Source of the DNA: CAZRHR01 sp964578885
GTDB lineage: Bacteria; Bacteroidota; Bacteroidia; CAIKAF01
DNA: 64,000 nucleotides
Direction: 5' to 3'
NCBI GenBank assembly: GCA_964578885.1
Contig: CAZOEO010000016.1
Coordinates: forward strand, 1-64,000
Shown here: piece by piece, positions 36,992 to 45,473 of the stretch
How the letters are laid out: every line of letters begins with the position of its first letter
Numbering within the stretch: the stretch's first letter is position 1
Program-made: the position numbers and the translations under genes
The notes under the pieces: generated by a model
What the model was told of the DNA's origin: nothing
Databases searched by the model: none
Seen by the model: the letters and a program-made list of their open reading frames with translations, nothing else

Positions 36992-38791
36992 GTGAAAGCG
37001 TTATCTCGCCTAAATCCTTATTTCTGGAAATACCGTAATGCCCTGTTGCTGGGCGTAGTTTTTACCGTGATTTCCAACCTTTTCGCTATTTATCCGGCTC
37101 AGGTAATCCGGGAAATTGTAGATATTGTAGTCGACAATTTGAGGCTTAGTAAAGCTTTTGCTCAAAGTCCATTGCAACCCGCTTTAAACGAGGACCTCAT
37201 CACCCTTTCCCTGCTTGCGGCCGGCATCGTCATTGGCCTGTCTTTACTGAAAGGCATCTTTCTTTTCCTTGTCCGCCAAACCATTATTGTGGTATCCAGA
37301 CACGTGGAATATGATTTAAAAAATGACTTGTACGCCCATTACCAAAAATTAGATTTAACGTTTTATAAGTTAAACAGTACCGGTGACCTCATGAACCGGA
37401 TTTCAGAGGATGTAAGCCGGGTCAGAATGTACGTTGGTCCAGCCTTGATGTACGGAATCAATCTTCTGGTGCTCACCATTTTGGTAATTTACACCATGAT
37501 TCGTGTGAATCCTGTACTTACTGCCTATGTGCTTATTCCTCTTCCGCTACTCAGCCTGGCCGTTTATTTCGTAAACACCGCCATTCTCAAAAAAAGTGAA
37601 TTGGTCCAGCAAAAATTGTCCGGCCTGTCGTCCCTGGTTCAGGAAGCCTTCTCCGGCATTCGTATTTTAAAAGTGTACAATCGACTTCCCTATATGGAAG
37701 GAGAAATGGAAAAACAGGCCCGGGACTATCAGAAGGAAAACCTTGGGCTCATCACCATTAATGCGATTTTTTTTCCATTAATTATGTTGCTCATTGGTTT
37801 AAGCACACTCATTGCCGTGTATGTGGGTGGGTTTCATGTGGCAGATGGGAAAATCACACCCGGCGTTATCGCAGAATTTATTATTTATGTGAATCTGCTG
37901 ACCTGGCCGGTGGCTTCTTTGGGTTGGGTTACCTCCATTGTACAGCGCGCCGCCGCCTCGCAAATCAGAATTAATGAATTTCTGGACCGTAAGTCTGACA
38001 TCACCTGGGAAACCCAGGCCCAAAACAAACGGGTGGCTGGAGAAATACATTTCGATCATGTTTTCTACACTTACCCGGAAACCGGCATCCAAGCCATTTC
38101 TGACCTAAATTTGCACATTCCAGCGGGAGCCACGGTGGCCATTACAGGAAAAACCGGAAGTGGTAAATCTACCTTTGCCCAATTGCTACTCCGATTTTTC
38201 GACCCTACGGACGGTCATATACGAATCGACGGAAAAGATTTAAAATACAGTGACTTAGGCTACATTCGCAGCCAAATCGGTTATGTTCCCCAAGAGGTTT
38301 TCCTTTTTTCGGATACCATTGCCAACAACATTAGTTTTGGTTTTTCAGGCGAGGAGGTAGATCAGGAAAAAATTATCTGGGCCGCGAAACAGGCGCATAT
38401 TCATGACAACATTGTGGGTTTCCCGGACCAATACCAAACTAAAGTTGGAGAAAGAGGTCTAACCCTAAGTGGAGGCCAAAAGCAAAGAATTTCCATTGCC
38501 CGTGCTTTGCTTCGGAATCCGAGTATTTTGGTGTTGGACGATTGCCTGTCTGCAGTAGACACCGAAACGGAAGACATTATTCTACAACATTTGCGTGTTT
38601 TGATGCAGGATAAAACAAGTATATTTATCTCGCACCGCATCTCCGCCGTTCGGCATGCCGATATTATTTTGGTGATTGAGGAAGGAAGAATCGCAGAAAA
38701 AGGGACGCACGCTGAACTCATGGCACTCCAGGGACTTTATTACGATCGGTACCAGCAACAATTATCTGAAACTGCCGGAAAAATAAATTAA
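36992..38791 (+). CDS. ABC exporter, fused permease/ATPase (MsbA-like)
   Basis: About 599 aa. Six-helix ABC exporter domain (about 1-310) followed by an ATPase: Walker A ITGKTGSGKSTFAQLL, signature LSGGQKQRISIARALL, Walker B ILVLDDCLSAVD, switch His in ISHRIS. Exports a lipid, drug or peptide; substrate unknown. The GTG at 36992 gives MKALSRLNPYFWKYRNALLL, the usual start of this Bacteroidota group. The in-frame ATG at 36941 adds 17 odd residues and lies upstream of the promoter box. Confidence 0.92.
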   Translation: MKALSRLNPYFWKYRNALLLGVVFTVISNLFAIYPAQVIREIVDIVVDNLRLSKAFAQSPLQPALNEDLITLSLLAAGIVIGLSLLKGIFLFLVRQTIIVVSRHVEYDLKNDLYAHYQKLDLTFYKLNSTGDLMNRISEDVSRVRMYVGPALMYGINLLVLTILVIYTMIRVNPVLTAYVLIPLPLLSLAVYFVNTAILKKSELVQQKLSGLSSLVQEAFSGIRILKVYNRLPYMEGEMEKQARDYQKENLGLITINAIFFPLIMLLIGLSTLIAVYVGGFHVADGKITPGVIAEFIIYVNLLTWPVASLGWVTSIVQRAAASQIRINEFLDRKSDITWETQAQNKRVAGEIHFDHVFYTYPETGIQAISDLNLHIPAGATVAITGKTGSGKSTFAQLLLRFFDPTDGHIRIDGKDLKYSDLGYIRSQIGYVPQEVFLFSDTIANNISFGFSGEEVDQEKIIWAAKQAHIHDNIVGFPDQYQTKVGERGLTLSGGQKQRISIARALLRNPSILVLDDCLSAVDTETEDIILQHLRVLMQDKTSIFISHRISAVRHADIILVIEEGRIAEKGTHAELMALQGLYYDRYQQQLSETAGKIN

Positions 38792-38793
38792 TT

Positions 38794-38815
38794 CAAGCCT
38801 ACAGGTTTGGTTTTT
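38794..38815 (+). terminator. Terminator after the ABC exporter
   Basis: CAAGCC (38794-38799) pairs with GGTTTG (38804-38809, one G-U) around a 4-nt loop, then GTTTTT. Confidence 0.55.
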
Positions 38816-38826
38816 AAAGAAAAAGG

Positions 38827-38834
38827 TATATTTG
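38827..38834 (+). promoter_or_regulatory. -7 promoter box of the DUF3276 gene
   Basis: TATATTTG, 32 nt before the ATG at 38867; fits TAnnTTTG. Confidence 0.5.
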
Positions 38835-38866
38835 TTTTGCAAGATTTATTCAGGAAGCTGTAACCC

Positions 38867-39241
38867 ATGCAAGACAATTACCGCAGAAAAAACAGGGACG
38901 AAGTATATTCAAAGCCCGTTCGTGCCGGAAAAAGGACGTATTTCTTTGATGTAAAAGCCACCCGGGACAATAATTTGTACATCACCGTTACTGAAAGCAA
39001 ACGGAGACCCAGACACGAAGGAGATGGCGTATTTTACGAGAAACATAAATTGTTTCTCTATAAAGAAGACCTAATTAAGTTTTCAGAGGGTTTGCAGGAA
39101 GTGATTGAATACATCCGCGCCAACAACCCAACCCCTGTAGAAGAACAGGTTTACAGAGAAGACCGTGAGGATCGGGACGACGACTGGGGCAACCGCAGAC
39201 CAGACATCGGTGCCCAGGAAGACACCGACGAACAGTGGTAA
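38867..39241 (+). CDS. DUF3276 (PUR-like nucleic acid-binding) protein
   Basis: 124 aa. The N-terminal 85 residues match DUF3276/PUR domains related to eukaryotic Pur-alpha and Borrelia BpuR: VYSKPVRAGKRTYFFDVKAT, NNLYITVTESKRR and FYEKHKLFLYKEDLIKFSEG. The tail is acidic and disordered (EDREDRDDDWGNRR). Likely binds single-stranded DNA or RNA as a dimer. Ends in a strong terminator. Confidence 0.92.
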   Translation: MQDNYRRKNRDEVYSKPVRAGKRTYFFDVKATRDNNLYITVTESKRRPRHEGDGVFYEKHKLFLYKEDLIKFSEGLQEVIEYIRANNPTPVEEQVYREDREDRDDDWGNRRPDIGAQEDTDEQW

Positions 39242-39268
39242 AAGACTCCTTTTACTTGAACATACAGA

Positions 39269-39299
39269 AACAGGAAGTAAACGCTTCCTGTTTTTTTTT
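39269..39299 (+). terminator. Terminator of the DUF3276 gene
   Basis: AACAGGAAG (39269-39277), loop TAAACG, CTTCCTGTT (39284-39292), then a T tract to 39299. Confidence 0.9.
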
Positions 39300-39436
39300 G
39301 CCCTTCGGAAAAGCCTCTTCATGAGGTGCCATCCAATGGAAAAGTAGTGAAAAAAGCAGGAAATCGGCCTTTTACACTACCCTACCAAAATCAAAAATAA
39401 CTACCTTCGCTTCTCTAAATTTAGCGAATATAAATT

Positions 39437-40495
39437 ATGGCCATCGATTTCATTACTGAACTGCTCGGAAACAAAGCGAATGACTTGTTGAATCACACCT
39501 GTACTGGGATTCCAAAGGAAAGCATGCACGCTCCAGGAGCTGACTTTGTGGAAAGAATGTTTTTACCGACCAATCGCAATCCACAAGTTTTGCGCAGTTT
39601 ACAGCAATTGTATGGCACAGGCCGTTTGGCCAATACCGGGTACATGTCGATTTTACCTGTAGATCAAGGAATTGAACATAGTGCTGGTGCCTCTTTTGCC
39701 CCTAATCCCATTTGTTTTGACCCGGAAGGCATCATACAACTCGGCATCGAAGGAGGCTGTAACGCGGTAGCATCTACATTTGGTGTACTCGCCTCATTGT
39801 CCAGAAAATATGCCCATAAAATTCCATTTGTGGTGAAAATCAACCACAATGAGTTCCTTTCTTACCCGAACAAGTACGATCAAATTATGTTTGGCTCCGT
39901 AGAAGAAGCCTGGAATTTGGGAGCGGTAGCAGTGGGTGCCACCATTTATTTTGGAAGTCCGGAAAGCGGTCGTCAGATTATCGAAGTTGCGCAAGCCTTT
40001 GAACGCGCCCATGAGTTGGGCATGGCCACCATTTTATGGTGCTACACCCGGAATCCGGGTTTCGTAAAAGATGGCGTAGATTATCACACAGCGGCCGACT
40101 TAACCGCTCAAGCCAACCATTTGGGTGTGACCATTCAGGCCGACATCATCAAACAAAAACTACCCACCAACAATGGTGGCTATAATGCGTTGCAGTTCGG
40201 AAAAACACATAAAAAAGTGTATTCAGAACTCACAACAGATCATCCCATCGACCTGGCTCGCTATCAGGCAGCCAACTGTTACATGGGACGTATTGGTTTA
40301 ATTAATTCAGGCGGTGCGTCCAGTGGCTCTACCGATTTAGCTGAAGCCGTAGAAACAGCCGTTATCAACAAAAGAGCGGGTGGCCATGGTCTTATTTCCG
40401 GCCGCAAAGCCTTTCAGCGTCCATTGAATGAAGGAGTGAAAATTCTCCATGCTATTCAAGACGTGTATTTGTCCAAGGATGTTACCCTGGCTTAA
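39437..40495 (+). CDS. fbaB: Class I fructose-bisphosphate aldolase (DhnA/FbaB type)
   Basis: 352 aa. Cleaves or forms fructose-1,6-bisphosphate through a Lys Schiff base, in glycolysis and gluconeogenesis. The family start is clear (YMSILPVDQGIEHSAGASFA), as are FVVKINHNEFLSYP, VGATIYFGSPESGRQI, LWCYTRNPGF and the C-terminal phosphate-binding LINSGGASSGSTDLAEAV. A -7-like box TACCTTCG lies about 30 nt upstream. 16 bp before accD, an adjacency I associate with Bacteroidota. Confidence 0.95.
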   Translation: MAIDFITELLGNKANDLLNHTCTGIPKESMHAPGADFVERMFLPTNRNPQVLRSLQQLYGTGRLANTGYMSILPVDQGIEHSAGASFAPNPICFDPEGIIQLGIEGGCNAVASTFGVLASLSRKYAHKIPFVVKINHNEFLSYPNKYDQIMFGSVEEAWNLGAVAVGATIYFGSPESGRQIIEVAQAFERAHELGMATILWCYTRNPGFVKDGVDYHTAADLTAQANHLGVTIQADIIKQKLPTNNGGYNALQFGKTHKKVYSELTTDHPIDLARYQAANCYMGRIGLINSGGASSGSTDLAEAVETAVINKRAGGHGLISGRKAFQRPLNEGVKILHAIQDVYLSKDVTLA

Positions 40496-40511
40496 AATCT
40501 AGCATCAAATC

Positions 40512-41381
40512 ATGTGGTTTAAACGTACAAAAGAAGGTATTCTCACCTCCACCGCAGAGAAAAAAGAAACGCCGGAGGGGTTGTGGTATAAATGCCCTTC
40601 CTGCAAAGAAATCATTTCGGCTGTAGATCATGGGAAAAATCTCTGGGTCTGCAGAAGTTGCGGATTTCATGAGCGGATTGGTTCCGAAGAGTATTTTCAT
40701 TTGTTGTTCGACGAAGGAAAATATACCCTGATCAACACGACTTTGCGCAGTGGAGACCCGCTTCAATTTCGCGATACCAAAGCTTATCCGGATCGTTTAA
40801 AAGAGGCCGAAAACACCACCGGCCTGAAAGATGCCGTGCAAACCGCCCATGGCTTGCTCCATGGCAGAAAAGTGGTGATCGCTTGTATGGATTTTAAATT
40901 CATTGGCGGTTCTATGGGCACCGTAGTGGGAGAAAAAATTTCCCGTGCCATCGATCATGCATTAAAACATAAACTGCCTTTCATTATGGTCTCCAAATCC
41001 GGAGGCGCACGCATGATGGAAGGTGCATTCTCTTTAATGCAAATGGCCAAAACCTCGGCCAAATTGAGTTTGATGGACAAAGCCGGATTGCCCTATATTT
41101 CCGTTTTAACCGATCCCACCACCGGAGGTGTAACCGCCAGTTTTGCCATGTTGGGCGATGTGAATATCGCGGAACCCAATGCTTTGATTGGCTTTGCCGG
41201 TCCAAGGGTTGTGAAAGAAACCATCAAAACGGAATTGCCCCCAGGTTTTCAAAAAAGTGAATTTCTAAAGGAAAAAGGCTTTTTAGATGCGATTGTGAAA
41301 CGTTGCGATTTAAAGAACACCATCGATCAAGTCCTCGGATTTTTTGCCGGACCGGAAGTTAAAAAAGCGAAAAAAGGATGA
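40512..41381 (+). CDS. accD: Acetyl-CoA carboxylase carboxyltransferase subunit beta
   Basis: 289 aa. Transfers carboxyl from carboxybiotin to acetyl-CoA, giving malonyl-CoA. N-terminal zinc ribbon KCPSCKEII and VCRSCGFHER, then the crotonase-fold carboxyltransferase (FIGGSMGTVVGEKISRAID, SGGARMMEGAFSLMQMAKT, TDPTTGGVTASFAMLGD). Overlaps the next gene by ATGA. The alpha subunit is not in this window. Confidence 0.96.
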   Translation: MWFKRTKEGILTSTAEKKETPEGLWYKCPSCKEIISAVDHGKNLWVCRSCGFHERIGSEEYFHLLFDEGKYTLINTTLRSGDPLQFRDTKAYPDRLKEAENTTGLKDAVQTAHGLLHGRKVVIACMDFKFIGGSMGTVVGEKISRAIDHALKHKLPFIMVSKSGGARMMEGAFSLMQMAKTSAKLSLMDKAGLPYISVLTDPTTGGVTASFAMLGDVNIAEPNALIGFAGPRVVKETIKTELPPGFQKSEFLKEKGFLDAIVKRCDLKNTIDQVLGFFAGPEVKKAKKG

Positions 41382-41746
41382 CAACCTTGGTCGTTGGCGC
41401 TTCCGAAAATCCGGAAAGATACAGCTTCAGGGCAGCCCATATGCTTAAAGCGTATGGGTTTCCCTTTGTTTTATTCGGGCCTCGAAAGGGCGAAGTAGCC
41501 GGTGAGTCAATTGAAAACGCGCTTCCACCAAAAGGCAGTGTGCATACCATTACATTGTATGTAGGTCCACAACATCAAAAAGAATTGATTCCTGCCTTAA
41601 TGGCGTTGGAACCCCAAAGGGTTATTTTTAATCCTGGCACCGAAAATCCTGATTTTGAGGATGCTCTGAAAAAAGCAGGGATTGAATTTGAAGAAGCCTG
41701 TACCCTGGTTTTGTTACAAACCGGACAATACGGGAATTTGGCCTGA
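41378..41746 (+). CDS. CoA-binding (Rossmann) protein
   Basis: 122 aa single-domain CoA_binding_2 protein: TLVVGASENPERYSFRAAH, then YGFPFVLFGPRKGEVAGESI and PQRVIFNPGTENPDFEDALK. The fold is shared with succinyl-CoA synthetase alpha and the E. coli YccU group. Physiological role unknown. ATGA-coupled to accD, so perhaps tied to acyl-CoA metabolism. Confidence 0.88.
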   Translation: MTTLVVGASENPERYSFRAAHMLKAYGFPFVLFGPRKGEVAGESIENALPPKGSVHTITLYVGPQHQKELIPALMALEPQRVIFNPGTENPDFEDALKKAGIEFEEACTLVLLQTGQYGNLA

Positions 41747-41786
41747 GAGTTTTTTCAGGAAAAGGCCTTGGATGTGTAAAAAAACT

Positions 41787-41794
41787 TATCTTTG
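41787..41794 (+). promoter_or_regulatory. -7 promoter box of tRNA-Cys
   Basis: TATCTTTG, with a TTG 16 nt upstream (41768-41770), 13 nt before the mature tRNA start. Confidence 0.55.
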
Positions 41795-41807
41795 CACCCA
41801 ACAAAAT

Positions 41808-41878
41808 GGTCCTGTGGCCGAGTGGCTAGGCAGAGGTCTGCAAAACCTCGTACAGCGGTTCGAATCCGCTCGGGACCT
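41808..41878 (+). tRNA. tRNA-Cys (GCA)
   Basis: 71 nt. Acceptor stem GGTCCTG/CGGGACC with one G-U, anticodon stem GAGGT/ACCTC around loop CTGCAAA (anticodon GCA), T-loop GGTTCGAATCC, discriminator U as expected for tRNA-Cys. CCA is not encoded. Promoter and terminator are both visible, so it is a single-gene transcript. Confidence 0.95.
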
Positions 41879-41880
41879 CG

Positions 41881-41916
41881 AAAAGCGAAGTGTTAGTTCA
41901 CTTCGCTTTTTCTTTT
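41881..41916 (+). terminator. Terminator of tRNA-Cys
   Basis: AAAAGCGAAGTG (41881-41892) pairs with CACTTCGCTTTT (41899-41910) around TTAGTT, followed by a T-rich tract. Confidence 0.9.
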
Positions 41917-41961
41917 TGGACTCCTTAACAGGTCGAGGTGCGAAGCGGCAGATTTTTTGTT

Positions 41962-41969
41962 TAGTTTTG
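41962..41969 (+). promoter_or_regulatory. -7 promoter box of trxA
   Basis: TAGTTTTG, 19 nt before the trxA ATG. Confidence 0.5.
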
Positions 41970-41988
41970 TAACTTAAAATCCAATAAC

Positions 41989-42306
41989 ATGGCCGTAGAA
42001 ATCACAGATGCCAACTTTGAAAGTTTGGTAAAATCAAGCGATAAACCTGTACTCATCGACTTTTGGGCGGTTTGGTGTGGTCCCTGCAAAATGGTGGCCC
42101 CTGTCATCGAAGAATTAGCTCAAAGCTACGAAGGCAAAGCCATCGTAGGCAAATTGGATGTAGATAACAATCCTGTTGTAGCAAGCACCTTGGGCATTCG
42201 TTCCATTCCCACCATGTTGTTTTTTAAAAATGGTGAGTTGGTCGACCGTCATGTGGGTTATGCCCCCAAAAATGTTCTTGCTGAAAAATTAGATAAACTG
42301 GTTTGA
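41989..42306 (+). CDS. trxA: Thioredoxin
   Basis: 105 aa, standard length. Dithiol-disulfide reductant; active site WCGPC at residues 29-33 after VLIDFWAV, cis-Pro in IRSIPTMLFF, and the closing helix. Cytosolic. Own promoter upstream and terminator downstream. Confidence 0.97.
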   Translation: MAVEITDANFESLVKSSDKPVLIDFWAVWCGPCKMVAPVIEELAQSYEGKAIVGKLDVDNNPVVASTLGIRSIPTMLFFKNGELVDRHVGYAPKNVLAEKLDKLV

Positions 42307-42332
42307 ATAAGCTCGTTGTATTAGAAAAAATA

Positions 42333-42358
42333 GCCGTTCCGAAAGGGCGGCTTTTTTT
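42333..42358 (+). terminator. Terminator of trxA, abutting the acpH start
   Basis: GCCGTTC (42333-42339) pairs with GGGCGGC (42345-42351, two G-U), then seven T. The last T is directly followed by the acpH ATG at 42359. Confidence 0.75.
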
Positions 42359-42961
42359 ATGAACTTTCTGGGACATGCATGGCTAAGTCCGCCCCATGCA
42401 GAAATTTTAGTGGGTAATTTCACTGCTGATTTTGTGGGTTCCAAACCTCCTCACTACTGGACAGAAGCCTGTGTAGAAGGATGGAATTTGCATCGAGCCA
42501 TCGATGCATACACGGACCGGCATCCCTCTTTTAAAATATTGAAATCCGAACTATTTCCGTTGGTGGGTCATTATGCGGCTGTATTGGCGGATATTTGGTT
42601 AGATCATATTTTGGCGTCGGCATGGACAGACTTGAGCCAAAACCAGATAACGCTGGACGTATTCTGTCAGCAAACCTACCAGAACCTGCACTCCGTGCAA
42701 TCCTTTTTCCCTTTGTCTTTTGCCGGTGTATTTCACCGCATGCATCGCGAAAACTGGCTACAGGGCTATGCACGACCAAATGGCATGCGTGCCACCCTAG
42801 AAGGTTTGTCTTTCAGATCTCCCGGATTCAAACCCATTTTAGAAAAACTTCAGGGACCGCAACCATTAGTCGAATTACTCACCCTAACTCAGCATCCTGC
42901 CAGAATGGCTGGCATTCAATTGCTTCAAGATGCACAATCTCACTTTCAACGGACTTTGTAA
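42359..42961 (+). CDS. acpH: Acyl carrier protein phosphodiesterase (DUF479)
   Basis: 200 aa. AcpH removes the 4'-phosphopantetheine group from ACP. The conserved start MNFLGHAWLSPPHAEILVGN fixes the ATG at 42359; HRAIDAYTDRHP and ADIWLDHIL supply the Asp/His metal ligands. Oddly the ATG follows the T-tract of the trxA terminator with no room for a promoter, so expression must come from read-through or from a promoter inside or upstream of the hairpin. Confidence 0.9.
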   Translation: MNFLGHAWLSPPHAEILVGNFTADFVGSKPPHYWTEACVEGWNLHRAIDAYTDRHPSFKILKSELFPLVGHYAAVLADIWLDHILASAWTDLSQNQITLDVFCQQTYQNLHSVQSFFPLSFAGVFHRMHRENWLQGYARPNGMRATLEGLSFRSPGFKPILEKLQGPQPLVELLTLTQHPARMAGIQLLQDAQSHFQRTL

Positions 42962-43193
42962 GCCATCTTCGCAACATCCGAAAAGGGCATGTCATCCGGG
43001 CTGTGGATAATGCCCGGCCTCTTAGTATTTCTTTTTTCCTCCACTCGTAAGGCAAACCCGCTTATAAGGCCATAGAAAAAAGTGGTCTCCATGATTAATT
43101 TTTTATTTAGTTCATCATATAATATTGATTTTCAGAGTAATTTTTAAAATAAATAATTTTAAAATCTTAAAAAACAAAAGTGTGAAATAATCT

Positions 43194-43201
43194 TATTTTT
43201 A
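43194..43201 (+). promoter_or_regulatory. -7-like box of the 255-aa lipoprotein gene
   Basis: TATTTTTA, ending exactly 4 nt before the ATG at 43206, preceded by an AT-rich stretch. Confidence 0.4.
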
Positions 43202-43205
43202 CCGC

Positions 43206-43973
43206 ATGAACCGCGCCTGGCACAGCATATTACTAATAAGCTATTTTACCTTAAACAGCTGTGAAACAAAGACTGAGCAGGCCGTGGTATACAAAGAGTC
43301 ATTGGAGATTGCTTTTTGGAACCAACATTTGCAGGCACGTCAGGAAAACATGGCAAACCATTCATGTCGCGGTTTTGAAACCGGTATCAGGGCCATGATT
43401 CCTTATTTTGTTGGTGGAAGAAGGGCAGACACCCTAAACAGCATTATTTTAACCCATCTGATTCCGGAAAAATTCCTATCCGGAGAATTTGAACAAACCC
43501 CTGAATTACTTCAGAGTGCCTGTTCCCAATTTTTAGAAGACTCGCTGAATCGTCTTCCGGCCTTTTTGACCCTTGGTTTGGAGGAAGTCATCTATCAAGA
43601 TTCCACTCTCGTAGGTTTTGAATTGGTGGGAATTGTGGATGCTTGTGGTGGAATTCTTTCAAGAATAGACACGTATTACCTCTGGGTATCTCTGGAAAAC
43701 ATGCAGGAAATTCATGCCGGCAACGTGGGACGTATGCCTTTGCACGATTTTCTTTTACAAGGACATCCCGTCATGGTAGAAGACGAAAATCGGTTCAAAA
43801 GACTATTGGGAATTCCCAATCTTTTTAATGAAGCAGAATTCACTTTACGGGAAAAAGGAATGGAAATCCATTTGAACAGTTTTCAGACAGATGATTTTGA
43901 GCCCTTCACCTGTGTTTTGGCACAACCCCTGGCAGACTCATTGCTTCCTTCCGATTTTCCCAGGCCTTGGTGA
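43206..43973 (+). CDS. Putative lipoprotein, possible DUF3298/RsiV-like
   Basis: 255 aa. A short signal with lipobox LNSC near residue 19 suggests a membrane-anchored lipoprotein. The body (NSIILTHLIPEKFL, SCSQFLEDSLNRLP-like helices, then GFELVGIVDACGGILSRIDTYYLW) follows the helix/strand layout of DUF3298-type extracytoplasmic domains, but the match is weak. No catalytic motif. 33 bp before the phosphatase gene, which has its own promoter box. Confidence 0.6.
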   Translation: MNRAWHSILLISYFTLNSCETKTEQAVVYKESLEIAFWNQHLQARQENMANHSCRGFETGIRAMIPYFVGGRRADTLNSIILTHLIPEKFLSGEFEQTPELLQSACSQFLEDSLNRLPAFLTLGLEEVIYQDSTLVGFELVGIVDACGGILSRIDTYYLWVSLENMQEIHAGNVGRMPLHDFLLQGHPVMVEDENRFKRLLGIPNLFNEAEFTLREKGMEIHLNSFQTDDFEPFTCVLAQPLADSLLPSDFPRPW

Positions 43974-43994
43974 ATCACCTGCGATGGTAATCCG

Positions 43995-44002
43995 TACCTT
44001 TG
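43995..44002 (+). promoter_or_regulatory. -7 promoter box of the PhoD-like gene
   Basis: TACCTTTG, ending exactly 4 nt before the ATG at 44007. Confidence 0.5.
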
Positions 44003-44006
44003 TCTC

Positions 44007-45467
44007 ATGAGGCACATGTTATTTATCCTTTTGGGCATTTTTACTTTACCTTTCGGGTTTACACAGACCGCATGGGTAGGACTTCCTGATGCACAAACCG
44101 CCAAACTGGTATTCTTTTCACCCAACCCCACCCCCGGCAAAGTTGTTTGGGAAATTAGTCAAGCTAATGAACGTAAAAGCATTCCCTGTGTAGAAAAATA
44201 TCCAGGTGTATTTCATTGTACAGCTCAGTCTTTATTACCACAAACAGCTTATTCTTATAAAGTTACTACAGAAAATGGCATGGCCTGGCAAGGCAGTTTT
44301 GTGAGCCTTAACAACGCGCCCGGTTCATTTCGTTTTACGGCCGGTGCCTGTTCCTTTTTACATGGCAATCCAATATATGAAGCCATGCTGCAGACCGGTC
44401 CACAATTTTACATAAATGCCGGAGACCTGCATTACGGCGACATCAAATCCGACCAGGTCGCCGACCATTTGCATGCATATACTAAAAGAGTACTCCAAGG
44501 CCGACCAGAACAAACTTTTTTCGCCCAAACACCGCTGGTGTACGTTTGGGACGACCATGATTTTTGCGGGAACAACAGCGGCGGCCCCTCCCCTTGTGGT
44601 GTGGCTGCCAGAGAGGCATTTGCCCTTGGCATCCCGTCAGGCACACTTCCATTTCCGGAAGATGGCATTCACCAAAGTTTTGTACAAGGTCGCATTCGTT
44701 TTATTCTCCCGGATTTAAGAAGCAGCAGATCGCCAGGTCAATTACTGAGTCAAACCGGTCTATCCTGGTTAAAGGCAGAATTGATGAAAGCACATCGGGC
44801 CAAAGAATTTCCCATTTTGGTGAGTTCCGTGCCCTATTTAGGTACCGATTCAGATAGCTGGGGCGGAGCGCCGGATCAGAGAAAGCAGCTGGCGCACTGG
44901 ATCGATAGTTTATTTGAAAACCAGGCATTGATCATTGGGGGCGACGCCCATATGTCCGGCATCGACAACGGAACCCACAGCCAATGGAATTCAACCTCAA
45001 CCCATCGCGGCCCTGTGGTGGTGCAGGTGGCGGCTCTAATCGGATTTGGGTCAGACAAGGGAGGCACCTATTCAGAAGGAGGAAGTTTTCCAAATCCATT
45101 GGGTGCCATGCAGTTTGCTTCCTTTCAAGTCATCGACGACGGGGGAAATGCCGCGGCCATTCATGTTCAAATTCACCGGGTTTCGCCCATGAAAGAAAAC
45201 CAAAAAATCCTGAGTAGCTTTTCCTTCTTTTTCCCTATGCCCTTACTGCTAGGACATGCCCATGCCAAAGGCTTGTCCTTTTCAAAAAATGAAATTGTCC
45301 TGGATAAAGAAGACCTTCCTGCCACCCTTTGGTTTCGTAATCTTCAGGGAGATGTGATTGAAAAACACTGGATAACACAACCTGCAACCATTCCTTTGCC
45401 TGTAGGAAAAAAAGTGTATATCGAACTTCAATCGGCCACGCAACATTGGGTTCGCCGGACACCTTAA
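44007..45467 (+). CDS. PhoD-like alkaline phosphatase/phosphodiesterase
   Basis: 486 aa, secreted (signal peptide to about residue 19, ends PFGFTQ). An N-terminal Fn3-like domain is followed by a metallophosphatase core: YINAGDLHYGDI, VWDDHDFCGNN (the PhoD DDHD motif), PILVSSVPYLG, LIIGGDAHMSGID. Such enzymes hydrolyse phosphomonoesters or diesters outside the cell, typically with Ca/Fe. About 150 C-terminal residues form an extra beta domain. 6 bp before the next gene, so probably co-transcribed. Confidence 0.9.
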   Translation: MRHMLFILLGIFTLPFGFTQTAWVGLPDAQTAKLVFFSPNPTPGKVVWEISQANERKSIPCVEKYPGVFHCTAQSLLPQTAYSYKVTTENGMAWQGSFVSLNNAPGSFRFTAGACSFLHGNPIYEAMLQTGPQFYINAGDLHYGDIKSDQVADHLHAYTKRVLQGRPEQTFFAQTPLVYVWDDHDFCGNNSGGPSPCGVAAREAFALGIPSGTLPFPEDGIHQSFVQGRIRFILPDLRSSRSPGQLLSQTGLSWLKAELMKAHRAKEFPILVSSVPYLGTDSDSWGGAPDQRKQLAHWIDSLFENQALIIGGDAHMSGIDNGTHSQWNSTSTHRGPVVVQVAALIGFGSDKGGTYSEGGSFPNPLGAMQFASFQVIDDGGNAAAIHVQIHRVSPMKENQKILSSFSFFFPMPLLLGHAHAKGLSFSKNEIVLDKEDLPATLWFRNLQGDVIEKHWITQPATIPLPVGKKVYIELQSATQHWVRRTP

Positions 45468-45473
45468 CGCAAG

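Noticed and set aside
42996..43017. CCGGGC/GCCCGG hairpin after acpH as a terminator
   Set aside because: The T-rich stretch is not adjacent to the stem, so termination is not convincing.
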